NCBI GenBank assembly: GCA_964057225.1
Contig: OZ059895.1
Location: forward strand, 7,874,001 to 7,938,000
DNA length: 64,000 nucleotides
Source of the DNA: Auanema rhodensis
Taxonomy: Eukaryota; Nematoda; Chromadorea; Rhabditida; Rhabditidae
Direction: 5' to 3'
Shown: positions 11,901-25,862 of the stretch, piece by piece
Position numbering within the stretch: the first letter of the stretch is position 1
Layout of the letters: each line of letters opens with the position of its first letter
Made by a program: the position numbers and the translations under genes
Notes under the pieces: model-generated
What the model saw: only the letters and a program-made list of their open reading frames with translations
Databases searched by the model: none
What the model was told of the DNA's origin: nothing

Positions 11901-13896
11901 TCTCATAATCATATACTATTTCCCATTTCGATCGTCAATTATGGTTGTCCTCTGAATTAACGAAGCCTTAGATATATACAATGAAATGAACCAGAAAGAC
12001 TTGGAAGTTCAGATGGAAAATAGGTCAGAAACAATACTATAAGTAATTCCATGAGTATTAAAATTGCAATTTTTATATTTAGAAAGAAAAAAACTAATAA
12101 TGAATAAGAAACTTATTCATATAATTTATAATAATATAATAAACTATGCTTAATATTCGTCATTGTATACATAAAACATATGAGGGAACTTTACTTTCCT
12201 GTTTCTTAACCGGAAACACCAGAATGCAAATTGAATTTAATGTCTTTTTTTCTTCAAAAGTTTGTCATAAAATAGCATATGTTTCACTGAACTATGTAAA
12301 TGCTAAAATATCAAACTAACTATATATTATATAGTTAAATATATCTATTCAACTAGCATCAAAATAGTTATTAATATGAGCTGATTTCGTTTTCTGAATA
12401 CTAATTTTCATTAAAATTTTTATTATTAAACATATAATCTACATCATTTTTTCAAATTTCAGTTCCTAGTTTAGATTTATGAATACTTTGACTATACAAT
12501 ATCAGTTAGTCAGTATTCATATTATCATTCATATATTTCATTTTTAAACTTGAGCGTAAGCTTATAATGCTTAAACTTTGGATTTTTGTTAAAGATAAGC
12601 CTGTAGATTAATACAAAAATATCTTTAAAAATTGAATATATTAGTATAATTATATTTGAAATTTATGTTTTTTTAAAATTAGAATGTTTAGATTTCTCAG
12701 TGTTTATTTTATAAATATATATAAATTTATTTATTATTACTTTAATATTTTTCAAATACTATACTATATGTAAATAATATAATCAGACGTTAATATACCA
12801 TATCAAGTACAATATCACAAAAATAAATGTAATTTAAGTTAATTTAATTATATAATATATTAGTTTTACATAAAATTCAGGTTCACATCATATATTGCAT
12901 CATGTACTTTCACAAGAAAATTGTATAAAAGTAATAATCTTCCATTTTATGATTGTTTTTCTATATTATTATATGCATAAATACTGAAAAAATAGATATT
13001 TTAAAAACTTATTTATATTTTTTCTTACAAAACATTATCAATCTAGTTGTTTAAAAATATTTATGTTATGTATATTCATATATAATATATTTATTTATAA
13101 CTATATATCTATCTATCTATATCTATATAGTTATATTTGCATCTATTTATCAGTTAAATCAATAGATAATACATAATTTTTAATTTTAAATATATAATTA
13201 AACTATACTATATATATATATATATGAATTAAATAATATTCCTTTAACGAGTTCATGTTTTTTTCTCATAAATTAGATTACATAGTATCTAAGTACGTAC
13301 GTATGTATGTACATGTATGTATGTGTATGAGAACTTATTACTATCATATTCTAGTCTAAACTAGTAATATTTTATATATTAGAAATATAGTTAATACAAC
13401 TAACTTACTTTCTTTTTATAATTTATTTAATATATTATATTATTAATTAAATTGTTTATTTATATTATAATTTATTTTAATTTAAAAATACCAAATTATA
13501 TATTTAATATATAGTTATATAAAAATCAAAAAAAAATCAAATAATAATGAAACAAATAGTTTAAAAGCTTATTACTGAATGTTGTATTATATAATATAAG
13601 TATTAACTGTCTTAATCAATTACGATTAGATAATGAATCCATATAATATATATATATATATATTTAATATTATATTATTTACCTATATATATATATACAT
13701 ATAAGAGTAATGATCTCTGATTTATAATCTGTTTTTTCATCTTATCCTTATATGATTTGCTTACTTGTCTTGTCTCTTTTCCTCTCATATCTCAACTTCA
13801 TTTATTTATTTTCATTTTTTATCTTCATGATATACAGTCGTTTTTGTATTTTTTTTTTGCAAAAAAAAAAGAAGAAGAAATAAACAAAATTTTCTT

Positions 13897-13910
13897 TAAA
13901 TTTCAGATAG
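13897..13910 (+). promoter_or_regulatory. Likely trans-splice acceptor of the receptor gene
   Basis: CTTTAAATTTCAG ends at 13906, four bases before ATG 13911. A T-rich stretch precedes it. Confidence 0.45.
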
Positions 13911-16423
13911 ATGTATCAAATAAAAAACGAATTCATAGATTATATTGCTCTTATTTTCCAAACAGTTCTTGTTCTGCTTGGATTTTTTGGTCATTTTCAT
14001 GTTATACATGCTATCTCAAAACGTAAAGAATTTCGGAATAAACATGGTATATCTCTTAATTATTTAGTTTATTTCTTTTTTTTTCTGAAAATCTTTAATT
14101 TCAAACTTATTAGGAACATTAATTGTACAATTATCATGTTGGCATTTAATTTGTATAGTTGGAGAATATTATACTATGAATTCATTAGGTATGTATCTTT
14201 GTTTTATTATTATTTATATAAATATATATTTTATAATAATATTTAAATTATTCTGTTTTATATGTAAAATTTGTAAAATTAATTTGAACTGAATGATGAA
14301 TCAGTGTTGAGTTACCTACACAGGTGATTTACATCTGCAAAGTTCTACTACGAATCATATTCATATGTACATACAGTCCTGTGCGAAATAGTTGGGACAC
14401 TCACTAGAAACCCTTATACCTTCTCAGACAAACTACAAAAATTCAGAAAAAATATATTTTGGGTGTTAAAAAACGATAATGAATTCAGAAAAAATCTTCA
14501 AAATTTTAAAAATCATGTTGAAAAGTATTTTCTGAAGTCTTGAATCTATGCCATAGGAAAAACTTGGTTATTGATCAAATTTTGTTATATTAAGAAGGAT
14601 TATTCAAAATAGTCAAAAAACACTATTTTTCCTTATAAATTTAGAAATCTCATTGAAATCAGTTTTCATTATATTAACATATATTTTGACTGAATATAAA
14701 CTAAGCGCAAAATGTTTGAAATTAAAAAAAAAATTTTTTTTGTAGTTTGAAGGGGAATTCTAGGGCCTCTAACATAGGGGTGTCCCAACTATTTCGCACA
14801 GGACTGTATGTACATGTATTATATTTAAAAGAAAACTTATACTTTTATATTAATTATATAAATTAATTATAAAATCAAAAACAATTTAAAATTTTCATTT
14901 TTATATAATTATTAATAAATTATTTAATTATACAGTTTTTACAATATACTTGGAACGTCATTACTGTTTTATAATTCTTTCTCTTAATTTTGTTATTCAA
15001 TTTGGTCAAGCACTTATAATGTTTTTAATATCACTTGACCTTTTATTAACAGTTTCACATCCATTAATGTAAGTTTTAAATATAATATTAAAAATATTTT
15101 TTAAAACAAAATCACATAAAACACATTTAAAATATAATTAAATTTCTAAAAAATGCATTTAAACATTTTGTTAAATAAGATAAAGATATCTTGATAAAAA
15201 CAAAAATTAATAATACTATTTATATACATAAATTCTAAGAAAATAAAATTATTAGACTTGTAATAAATACAAAAGAAAAATTAAATTAAAACGAAATAAT
15301 TTATATAGATATCGTAATATGTCAGTTCAACAAGTATTCCTATTTTCTATGATATTTTCATTATTTGGTGGAGTTTCTTATGGATTTTTCATATATTTAT
15401 ATAACTATGAATCATTATATAAAATTAATATATTAGAATATGTTGATTGTCAAGAAGCAAATATGTATTCAAAATCATTTTTTCATATTAAAACTTCAAC
15501 ATTTTTATTAATTGCAACAATTCAAATATTTTTATATATTATTAGTTATGGTTTAGTATTTATACGAAGTAAGTTTAAAACTTTTCTTTTTTTTGGTTTA
15601 AAAACATATTTGTACTTTATAATTTTTGATTATTGTTATTCAAAATATATCTAATAGTAAAAGCAATTACTGTATTCAATACCAATTCTCTTTTAAAATA
15701 TTATAAACATTGTATGCAGAAAACAAGGAAAATTATATTTTAAAACTTAACTATATGATATTGAACATTGAAATAGTTACAAAATACATTATAAAATTAT
15801 TATATTTTTCCTTTAAATATTTAATATTATCAAATAAATATACATATATGTTTATAGTATATGCAAATGCAGAAACATTGAATTCAATTTGTTTTTAAAT
15901 TTAAATTAAGAAACATAAAATAAAAAATATCTTATAATCTATATATATATATATAGTTAAAAATATTTCATTTTTAGGTCGTATATTTGAAAGAGCTAAT
16001 CCAACTCAATGTTATCGTAATGTACATCGAAAGACTATGAGAACCATTTTTGTTATGAATATTGTATTCATTTTTACTTGGATTTTTGCTATGTTATTAG
16101 AACAATTGATATCATATAGTGATTCTGAATGGAATCATTATATTGATGTAGTAGAGGTATGTAATATTATCATATAATTATTTAAATTTAAGAAAAAAAC
16201 AAACAAAAAATTATAAATATTTAAGAGTATATTATCAATGATTAATTTTATTCAATCATTCTATGTAGCTATCTGGAGAAGTACAGAATATCGCAAATTC
16301 TATCGATCATTATATAAAGATTTTAAAATAATTAAAGTATTTCGTAATAATAGAACACATTGTTATCCAGCTGAAAGAACAAAATTATCTATTGCTGTTA
16401 TATCAACAGAAAGACGATTATAA
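13911..16423 (+). CDS. Serpentine (7-TM) receptor, srsx-like
   Basis: Six exons join in phase: 13911-14046, 14114-14188, 14936-15068, 15309-15568, 15978-16156 and 16226-16423, giving 326 aa. Seven hydrophobic stretches follow the order of rhodopsin-like nematode receptors. TM1 is in exon 1, followed by a short basic loop (SKRKEFRNKHG); TM2 is around VQLSCWHLICIVGEYY. TM3 ends in LDLLLTVSHPL, where srsx receptors usually carry a DRx motif and an H/F-P. TM6 is around MNIVFIFTWIFAML, and TM7 is followed by AIWRSTEYRKFYRSLY, the basic tail typical of srsx C-termini. The aspartate is kept but the arginine of the DRY position is replaced by Leu. Such receptors act at the plasma membrane, mostly of chemosensory neurons. 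The family is inferred from topology and these motifs; another rhodopsin-like peptide-receptor family is possible. Confidence 0.75.
14374..14806. mobile_element. Tc1/mariner-type MITE in receptor intron 2
   Basis: A 433-bp element with perfect 27-bp terminal inverted repeats: the left starts CAGTCCTGTGCGAAATAG and the right ends with its reverse complement. TA dinucleotides at 14372-14373 and 14807-14808 are the target duplication. Pairing weakens after the first 27 bp but resumes further in: both arms contain CAAACTACAAAAA, so the inverted repeat is imperfectly about 70-80 bp long. No transposase frame lies inside, so this is non-autonomous. The empty target would read TGTACATATGTACA, a palindrome, as Tc1-family elements prefer. 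CAGT termini and TA duplication point to Tc1/mariner transposase in trans. The element lies between exons 2 and 3 of the receptor gene and spares the splice sites. Confidence 0.95.
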
Positions 16424-18061
16424 TCATTATTCATATTTAATATATAAAGATTTTAATATTATAATTAATAAATAATTATAATTTTAGTTAATATATTATA
16501 TTTTTTTTTTATAAAATAATGAATATTTCTGTTTTACGTATACGTATATAATACTATTTCATAGCTTTGCAATGCTGTTCTATGAACTGTAAAAATAATT
16601 ATTCCCAATTGGGTTTTCTCAATCATTAGCAGCATTTTAAGGCTTTTTTTTTCTTTCAAAACGGCATATTTTCTTCTTTTTTTTTTGTCTTCTGATATTA
16701 CAAATTCAATATGTTTATAGTATAGTACATTAAATATCTATAGCACTTATCAAAATCAAACTTAAAGTTCATCATTAATAAGCTTAAAATTCAAAATTCA
16801 ACAATTGGTTATTAGGTTTTTGATATTTTTCAGTTGCAGTTCCTGTTCTTCAAGTAGTTAATAGTTCCTGACTAAGATATGAAGAATACAAACTTGCTTT
16901 TATCATGAAATTATCATTTGAATATCAGGCTGGTTAAACATGTACTTCCCACAATGAACACACATTCTTATCAAAAATTCAATTGATGAATATATGAAAA
17001 TAGATCAATAAGATATTATAAAAAAAAAAAAATAAAATATGATTGTGAATATAATCTTCTTATTCTTCATTCTATCTTCATTTTAAACTTTTAATTTGAT
17101 TCTTTAATATATGAATAATCAGATGAAATAGCTGAATGAGGGTAATTATCGGTTTACTCTTTGATCTGATATACGTACATTGATAGCTTCAATCATTCCT
17201 ATCAATTCTCAAATAATCAGTAAAATCGTTGAAAAACTTTTTTTTTCAGACAAGAGCATTCTTATCAGATTAATATGTTTCCGTTTCTCACTTGATGAAA
17301 TGGATAGAAAAAAAAAAGAAAAAAAGACAAAATTAATGATAATATCTAATAATTTCTAAATATATATATATGTATATAAATATAAATATAAATTAATCAA
17401 TTAAGAAATATTATGTATATATAGATATATATCCGGATTTTCTATATAATATACTAAAAGCTTAGTTAATAGATAAATTATATATTTAACAACGGGTTTG
17501 TTTAGAAGCAATTAAGCTCTATTACTATATGGTAGCATGATTTATTTATTATACGTGTAAAATACAATATAATCAATAGTGCATTGTGCCAAGAAAAATC
17601 TTTTGTAGCTATTGGCTTCTTCTCATAGATCGCCTCAGCTCGTGCTTCTTTGGCTTTCAAACTCAGGAACACCAATTCCATCTCTGTTTGATGGTTTTCC
17701 TTGACCTCTCTCTCTCTCTCTCTATTTCATTTCCTTATTATATTTGTCTTGTTTTTCCATGTCTATCTACTTGTGTCAGGTTTGAATCAATTCATCTTTT
17801 ATTTTAAATTGCCATTTTGACCCTCAATAATGAGCTTCTAATGACCCCTTACCAGCTTAATGCCGACTATGGAAAGGCTTTGCTGCTTTGACTATGCTCC
17901 AGCTGTTCATGGAATGCATATTGATTCAATAACAACATTTAGAACAATCGCCATCAGTGTTGTTTCATTCTGAACAGATGAAGCTCTAGCTGTTAGACTT
18001 ACAAAAGATTGCATAAACGTTCACATCGGGCATATTGGAGCTGTCCTTTCATTTATATATC

Positions 18062-18150
18062 GCTCTCTCTCTCTCTTTATCTCTCTCTTTCTCTCTCTCT
18101 CTCTTTATCTCACTCTCTCTATCTATCCATCTATCTCTATATCTCTCTAT
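18062..18150. repeat. (CT)n microsatellite
   Basis: CT repeat with TATC interruptions on +. Confidence 0.9.
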
Positions 18151-18172
18151 CTCTTCCTTTTTTTTCAATCTT

Positions 18173-18174
<2 letters not shown>

Positions 18175-18210
<36 letters not shown>
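18175..18210. repeat. (AT)n microsatellite
   Basis: About 18 uninterrupted AT units shortly after the CT tract. Confidence 0.9.
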
Positions 18211-18212
<2 letters not shown>

Positions 18213-18674
18213 ACATTTCACTCTAAATATATAATATTTTATGTATAGTATATTCCGTCTAAAACGCACTTTTTATATCCGTTCAAGTTTTCTGTACTGA
18301 GGTTCTTAACCTAAGGATTCTGATGGCTTCACCTACTTTTCTTTGCAGCCCTTCTTCCTTGTGCTCAAAAATCTTCGATCTCTCTTCTTCAATCTCCCTC
18401 TTTCTATCTCTATATCGTTTCCTTGTCTTCCTTCCCACTCTCCCATGCTCCTGTCTTTCCTGCTCCTTCTCTTCATTCCAGCCCCATTATGACCGGAGCA
18501 GTGGGAGAGCAATTACACGAAGTGCCCCTCTCTTCTCTTACGCCTCTCAGCCATCTTTGGGTTTGCAACCTAAACGAAGCAAAAGAAGAATGACTTCATC
18601 TTTTTTATATGAACCACCAATAATAAAGAGAGAAAAATGAGAAAAAAAGAGCAAGAAATGGATTCCTTGAACAG

Positions 18675-18682
18675 AGAGAGAA

Positions 18683-18739
<57 letters not shown>

Positions 18740-18740
18740 A
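18675..18740. repeat. (GA)n microsatellite
   Basis: GA on +, opposite in polarity to the surrounding CT-rich flank; an exception to the strand rule described in the findings. Confidence 0.9.
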
Positions 18741-20604
18741 CGTGGTTGGTATGCCAATATTTGAACATTTTAATTGGTCAGCATCATCAATGCTTCATGT
18801 ATTTCCACAGTTTGCTTGTCTATCATAATGATTTTCATAAAATTAAGGAAAACTTTATTCATTTACTTACTTTCTTCTTATCATTTATAATCTTCTAATA
18901 CAGTTATTAGACAAATGAATTGAACTAGACTTTAGTGTTTGCTCGAATATCTTTTCCAATTGGTTCCAACATATTGTCTTTTCTTCTTTGCTAATTTCAA
19001 AAAATAAAAAGAACAACTTTGTTTTGATTTATTTATTTTATTTCAAATATTAATTCTAATGTCATTCTTTTTATATTTATTATCTTATTTTTCATTTTTC
19101 TTGTCAGTTTCTCCCTCTTTTCCTTACATCTTGATATTTCTTTCATTCATTTTTTAAATTTTCAAGATTTCATTGATAAATAAAACAAATGTATTGATGA
19201 TGTATGATTCTTCCTACGTATTATCTATAAACTCAAGAATCAAAAATCTTTTCATTTCAACTCATCTAAATTTTAAAACAAAAATTTATCTAGTTCATAT
19301 CTTTGTTAAATATCTCTTTGTTATTGTTGCAGCTCTTTTGCTTATAATAAAAAACCTTTTTATCATCTGTATTTCCTCCTTCTCATCTAGTCTTCTTCTT
19401 CTTCTTCTATTTATTCTTAATGTTTCTTTTCATTTCGTACTCTAACTTCCTCATTCTTTTGTCTAAAGATTTATGTGAAAAATAATTAATAATCATGAAA
19501 AATATAAATTTATATGTTATTTATTATTATATGTATATCGTTAACATTAGCTTTTAATTTTCTTTTTTTCTTAATTGTTTAAAATTGAATTTTTTAGATT
19601 TAGATCCATGATACTCTTTATTGAATTTGTTTTAATTTTGAAATAATTGGAAAAAATATACAAAAACATGAAAACAAATAAATAATACATTTTTTGTTTT
19701 CTTCCAGATTTTAAACTAATTCAATTAAAAAGCTTTTTTTTTCTTTTCTTTTTTTCTTTCTGAAAACATTAATTTTATCAACAAGTGATTCTGATAAAGC
19801 TGAACTTTCATTGATTGTATATAGGCTTCATCTATAGTTTCGTTCTGATATTAATGTTTTTAATGCTTTAAAACAAAGTTCAAAATAGAATATTCATATT
19901 TGTGATTATAAAGATGATGACAACGCAAAAATGAATAATGATTATGAAGATAAACATAAATAGTACAACCGTTCTTTCATTCATTGATACTATATTTTAT
20001 ATTTTATTTAGTTCTTTTCAACATTTTGATAAGTTATTCAGATTTTCAAAATATATTCAAATATACTTTTCATTTCAACAAGAACTTGATGCAGAGTTGT
20101 CAGTCTTTAAACATATGGAATGATTTCTCAAACAAATTACGAACAAAATGAAAGAATGAAGAAGGAAAAGTGATATAGAATAGAAGAAAAAGAGTAAAGA
20201 AAGAATTAGAGAGGTCGTTCTACTGTGATGATGAGAGATAAAAAGAAAATTAACAAGAGAAATAGAAGAAAATGAAAAGAGAGTCATGTAGAGAGAGAGG
20301 GAGAGAAAGAAAAAGATAGAAAGAGCAGCAAAGAAGAGGAGAGAGGGAAGACTTTTTCAATTTTTCTTTCAATGTCCTTATCAAGAAAGTCATTCTGTTG
20401 AGCCAGAGAAACTTTTCATATTGCATGCATGTATCTTTTGATTTTCGCGTACGCTTTGACTTCAGCTTTTGAGCATTTTATCTGATATCTCTTATCTTTT
20501 CTTTATTTGAACACCAATACAACATTAGAATTAATATATAGTATTCAACTTAATTCTATTGACCCATTTTGTTTTCCATAAAGCATATGCTTTTAATATC
20601 TATG

Positions 20605-20645
20605 AAGCCTGTTCTTCTCTCTCTCTCTCTCTCTTTCTCTCTCTT
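20605..20645. repeat. (CT)n microsatellite
   Basis: CT tract on +. Confidence 0.85.
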
Positions 20646-21166
20646 TTCCAAGCACCTACTTTTTAGTTGAACCTCTTTTACTCTCTATGTTATTCCTAAA
20701 TTATCTTCATTTTAGAAGTTATAACATTAAAGGGCATATGATGATTTAAATAATGAATTTCTTTAATATTCAATATAATTTTAATAATATATAATTAGGA
20801 ATATATTTTATTGGAATTTTTGTTATATTATACTATTTATATAAAATAATTTATATTTTTCATAAGTATAATCAGTCTAATATACTATTTAACTAGGATA
20901 ACTATTTGATTCACTTAAAATACAATTGAACTAATCATAGTTTCGATGATACAATGAAGCCAATTAAAGTACAGAAAATGAAAAAAGTTCATACAAAAAC
21001 GAAATTCCCCAAGTTTTTTTTTGAATTTGATCAGATTCTAATGAAATGTTATTAAATACATTTTAAATGAAAATTAAAAATAATAATAGCCTAGTGATTG
21101 TATTTAAATTTTCTTCTATATGTACTTTTATATAAAAGTAGTTTTAAAATTATAAAGACATTATAC

Positions 21167-21192
21167 ATTATTATTATTATTATTATTATTAT
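21167..21192. repeat. (ATT)n microsatellite
   Basis: About eight ATT units. Confidence 0.85.
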
Positions 21193-21505
21193 CTATTCGA
21201 GCGTATATAACTATATAATTATCAAAGAAAAATATTTAAAATTCACATATTATTATGCGTTTTCTCTTCTAATAAGCTGTTATGTTTTAAGAGCAAGTTC
21301 TTAGAACATCATATGACATTCATAAAAATCGAGATATGTGAGAGATTTAAACCAATAGATGTAGCTAAAATTAAAATTAATGATATGAAAATCTCAAAAG
21401 AAAACATATTTAATCAATTTGATCGGAATGACCGATCATGATCCAAGAAAGAAGAAGATGTGTCTTGGTTAGCTTAGGGAGGAGCCTGGTTTGATTGTAA
21501 GGACA

Positions 21506-21507
<2 letters not shown>

Positions 21508-21542
<35 letters not shown>

Positions 21543-21545
21543 TTC
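21508..21545. repeat. (CT)n microsatellite
   Basis: CT tract on +. Confidence 0.9.
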
Positions 21546-23664
21546 TTTATACATCTTTTTCTATCTTGCCAGTCTAATTGTGATTTATTTGAAAATGTAT
21601 TCACTTGTTTCTGTTTCCTTAAATTCAAAGCTATTTAGGAACACATTTTGTTTTTTTTTTAATTTTTTGGAAATAATTTACTCCATTTCCATGAAATTGA
21701 AGCTTTCCTGTTTTTTTTTACTTAAAATACCCAAACATTATCAACTACTTTGTTAAATAAAAAGAAAGAAAATGAACTTAATCGAAATTTCACATTTTCA
21801 ATTCTATTCTGCTCTTTTTTGCTCATTTCAATTCAATCTGATACGTTTTGATAGGATATATGATGACCTGGTTCATATTCTCTCTCTCTCTCTCTTATTC
21901 ATTCTCTTTCTTCTCTTCCCCTCTCATACCCCTTTTTTCAATTTTTCTATTCTTTGAACTTTTTGGTGTTTTATATCATCTTTTTTTTGTCAAATATTAG
22001 TCTTTTTCTGCATTAACTATATGCATATGATTGGGCACTAATAGTACGTTGATTATTCCTAAAATATCCCAATTTAGATGACAGATAAGGCTCTTCTGAA
22101 TCAGATATTCACGTGAAAATCAAGTCGTTTCCTCTTTCACTCCTCCTACTCTCTCTATTTCTCTTTCTCTCTTAAACGTTTTGTTCATACAATGGTTTTC
22201 AGTAGCTCATTAGTTAAGCGATCTACTCTTTTCATCTTTAGTGCCAGAAAAAAAAGGAATATTTCAAATACAAAACATCATTGATTTATCATTCATTCAC
22301 ATATCTATACGATGAATTTATTTATTTTTAATTTTATTTTTGTTATAATACAATACTGAAACTACGGATGTCGTATCATTAATTCTAATTATATTTTTGT
22401 TAAATTACTAACTTCCTGTATATATCATATATAATTACATCATCGCTTTGTTATATTAATGAAAAATAAATAAAAATTCAGCTTCTAATCTAAGATGATC
22501 AGGTTTTCTTTTCAATTTTTTACTTTTTTTTTTCTTTCAAAATCAGAATAGCACTTTTCTTTTCGTTTTTCAAGACTGCACAAGAGCTATTAAGAAGACA
22601 ATTTGCTGGGAGGAATGTCGAAACATTCGTCCAAACAACTATATTTCCTTTCTTGTAAATATAACTTTTTGGTGTTTTTTTTTCATTTTAAAATCAAAAT
22701 GATTCTTTTTTTTTTGTCTGCAAAAGTTTTCCAATTGAACTGAATTTTCATTTTCTTTTGATTTCTTTTTTTTATGTTTGCAAAAAGCTTTCGTTGATTT
22801 TAATGGGTTTACCTGTTTCAATAAATCAAAGGTCGCATGTCCATCATTCCTGGAATGACGAATCAGAAAAAAAATTATTTTTTTCTTTTCCAGATATATC
22901 TTTTATCTCTCTACTTTCATATTATTTTCTCCATTTCACCCTTTTTCGTGTGCTTTCTCTCTCCTTTACTTCTTGTCCCGCCTCGCTTTTTCCCCACCCC
23001 CCTCTCTCCGTGCAAGAAGGAAAAATTTTTGTGAAATATACATTTTCGTTTTTTTTTTGCTATTATTTAAGACGATTATCAATATATCTTTATAAATTTA
23101 ATCAATTTAATCAATTTTGAAACATTTCATAATCGAGAATCGTCATGTATACATACTGTAATTTAAAAAAAAATATTTTTTATTTAGTAATTAAATATAT
23201 TTCGGAAATTCATGATGATTTTCATATCAATACCATAAAAGATTTCTTTGTCTGATCAGCTGTTAAAGATATGTTGTAATGATCATAAATGGCTTACATT
23301 GTGATTTTAACACGGGCCTCGAAAAGTCATCAGCGGCACAATGCCCTGAGGCGATAGGACATAAACTGGTGGGCTGATTGCTCGAGCTAGCACATGAACT
23401 ACACGTCTTTGACAACCTGTGCAACTGCTTCATCATGTAATTTTTGTCCAATTGGGCGAAAAATGTCTTCTTGTCAATAGATCAAACGAACAATATGCTT
23501 TGCATTCAACATCTGATTTTGATTTTTTCTAACCCGATTGCTTGAACAATATTCTGAATAGTTTCAAATTCCTTAGAGCTTTTCACGTAAATTGTACGTG
23601 ACGTTAACAACTTCATTTGAATCAATGCAGATGTTAACAACGGTTGTGCAATTCTTTCTAGTTC

Positions 23665-23735
23665 TCTTTCTATATCTCTCTGTCTCCTTCTCTCTTTCTC
23701 TTTCTCTCACACGCTCTCACTTTCTCTCTCTCATT
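23665..23735. repeat. CT-rich tract
   Basis: Interrupted CT repeats on +. Confidence 0.8.
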
Positions 23736-24020
23736 CAATCAAACAGTCTCAATATGTCTCTATTTCACTAATTCTCTCTTCGTTTTAAATGTGTTTCCTG
23801 AATCCAGCTATTACGTTCGCTTTCCTATTCTATTCGTTCCTTTTTTTTCTGATAATCTTCTTCGATATTTAATATATTTATTCGAAATCGTTTTTACGGC
23901 AACAAGTTTCAAAGTCATTGAATACATTTTATTCAGTATACACAGCTGTTTGCCCTCTGACTATCTCTAATTTGTCTTTAAAATATTCTGAAATATACAA
24001 CATACAAAGCAAAGAAATTA

Positions 24021-24031
24021 GGGAGAGAGAG

Positions 24032-24070
<39 letters not shown>
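24021..24070. repeat. (GA)n microsatellite
   Basis: GA tract on +, another polarity exception in the CT-rich desert. Confidence 0.9.
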
Positions 24071-24072
<2 letters not shown>

Positions 24073-24553
24073 GAATGAATAACTTGTAAATTCAATCTTA
24101 ATTTTATTTTTCCTTTCAAATAGTCAACCGTTTTTCTTTTTGATACAAAAACATCTTTAATTCATCGTATAACAAAGTCACTAGAGATTATTTTGGAGAT
24201 TTTTTTCATTAAAATTTGAATTTTTTTGTTTTTTTTTATTTATTTCTCTCTCCTTTCTCCTCTGATTCTGCTTCTCTATTTTTCTTTCTCAATTTTCCCA
24301 TTTTCTCTCTATGTTATTAAATTTATTTTTATCATTCTCAATAGTTATTTTTACGTCTAGTATATGGACATATGTACATTTCAATAATTTGTATATATTT
24401 ATACTAATTATGTATATTATTTGTGTCTTCTTCAATTTCCTTTTTTTTTTGTTTGTAAGCCAATTTTTTTGCCATTGTTTTACTAGCTTTTCCTTGTTTG
24501 ATACTTTGTGCCTCCCTTGATTTAAAACTTATTCTTGTAGCTCTCTTTCCTAT

Positions 24554-24555
<2 letters not shown>

Positions 24556-24629
<74 letters not shown>

Positions 24630-24662
24630 GCTCATTTTCTCTTTCTCTCTCTCTTTCTCTCG
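24556..24662. repeat. (CT)n microsatellite
   Basis: One of the longest CT tracts in the window, over 60 bp nearly pure, then interrupted. Confidence 0.92.
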
Positions 24663-25594
24663 ATCTTTTTGGCATTCATATACAAAGATTTTTATGACAG
24701 CTTTCCTTTTTCTTTTATTTTCTCTTTATATATTACTTTATATGTATCTATATAAGCTGAGGTTATGTACACAACATCCAATCTCAAATCCTTTTTCTCC
24801 TCATTGACATCATTATCGTCTAGACTTCTACTACTTGTTTTACTATTGTCTATCTTCCGTGCCTTTTCTTTCTATTCCTCTTTTCCTTCTTCTTTATCTC
24901 AACTATATGTATATTTTCTTATTCAATTCTTTAAAAGCTATTCAATTATTATTTGTTTACTATAATTATATAGTAAAATAAAACTTTGCCCTATAGTTAT
25001 TTATATTTTATACCGATTATAAAATTATTTTGTCTTGAAACATCTATTTCACATTTATCCTCTTCAGTATTTTTCACGTAAGTTTGACGTCAACTAACAT
25101 TTTGTTATAATTGCTCCTCCCCCCCCCCCAAAAAAAAAAAAGAAAACAAAAGGATTTATGAACCTTCCTAACAAAGTTCGGCAAAAACATTTTATATTAG
25201 CTCTACATTGAATATATGTATATTTATACAAATATATGTATACTTATATAGTTTGTAGTTTTTAATTTCTGTAATAATCTATAAAATATGAATTTTTTTC
25301 AAATTTTTTATATCATCATGATCATGAAAATATAAAGTTTGTACACTAAAGCATATCAGCCGGCATACAAACTTTTATATAATATTACAAACAATTTTCA
25401 TGATAATAATATATATTATTAATAATTAATTTTAATATAACAACTAATATGCTTCATCTTATATCATATTTCTTCTAATCATGATCTTTGCTATGAACAA
25501 CTTAACACTTTATTCATTCTTAAACTAATCTTTTAATGAAAAACAATTTTTTTCTCCTCATATTTGACTAGTACTTCTTCGAAATATTTTATTC

Positions 25595-25629
25595 TTCTTT
25601 CTCTCTCTCTCTCCTTTTCTCTCTCCCTC

Positions 25630-25680
<51 letters not shown>

Positions 25681-25706
25681 TTCTCCCTCTTTCTCTCTCT
25701 CTTTTT
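25595..25706. repeat. (CT)n microsatellite
   Basis: About 110 bp of interrupted CT on +. Confidence 0.92.
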
Positions 25707-25862
25707 CATATTCCTTTGCTGTTTCATACTTTCGTACTTGGTCTGTTCATCTATAGCTTTCTGCTTCCTTTATTCTCTGTATGTGCCTGTAATTAATCCT
25801 TGCTCTGCTATGCATGTTATGAAAACCTGATGAAGTTCGAAGCCTAATCCTAGTCTCTCGAG

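Larger units (their letters stand above)
5073..13896. other. 8.8-kb divergent intergenic region
   Basis: This lies between the minus-strand Nudix gene and the plus-strand receptor gene. No convincing exon was found. The + strand is purine-rich with GA microsatellites from 5.2 to about 11.2 kb, then becomes pyrimidine-rich (CT run at 11815-11900) and finally plain AT-rich from about 12.0 kb. A locally GC-richer block at about 10180-10520 is open on both strands (114 and 121 codons) but has no recognisable domain. The switch in strand polarity falls between two genes that diverge, near 11.2-11.7 kb. Confidence 0.65.

Noticed and set aside
18637-18828. Open frame rich in Arg-Glu repeats; similar frames near 25533-25727, 47939-48163, 60869-61054 and 63596-63781
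   Set aside because: GA dinucleotide repeats give RERERE in any frame; nothing else supports coding.
25120-25141. Poly-C/poly-A run, and a similar poly-C at 56907-56919
   Set aside because: Homopolymers that may be real or assembly error; no biological meaning can be assigned.
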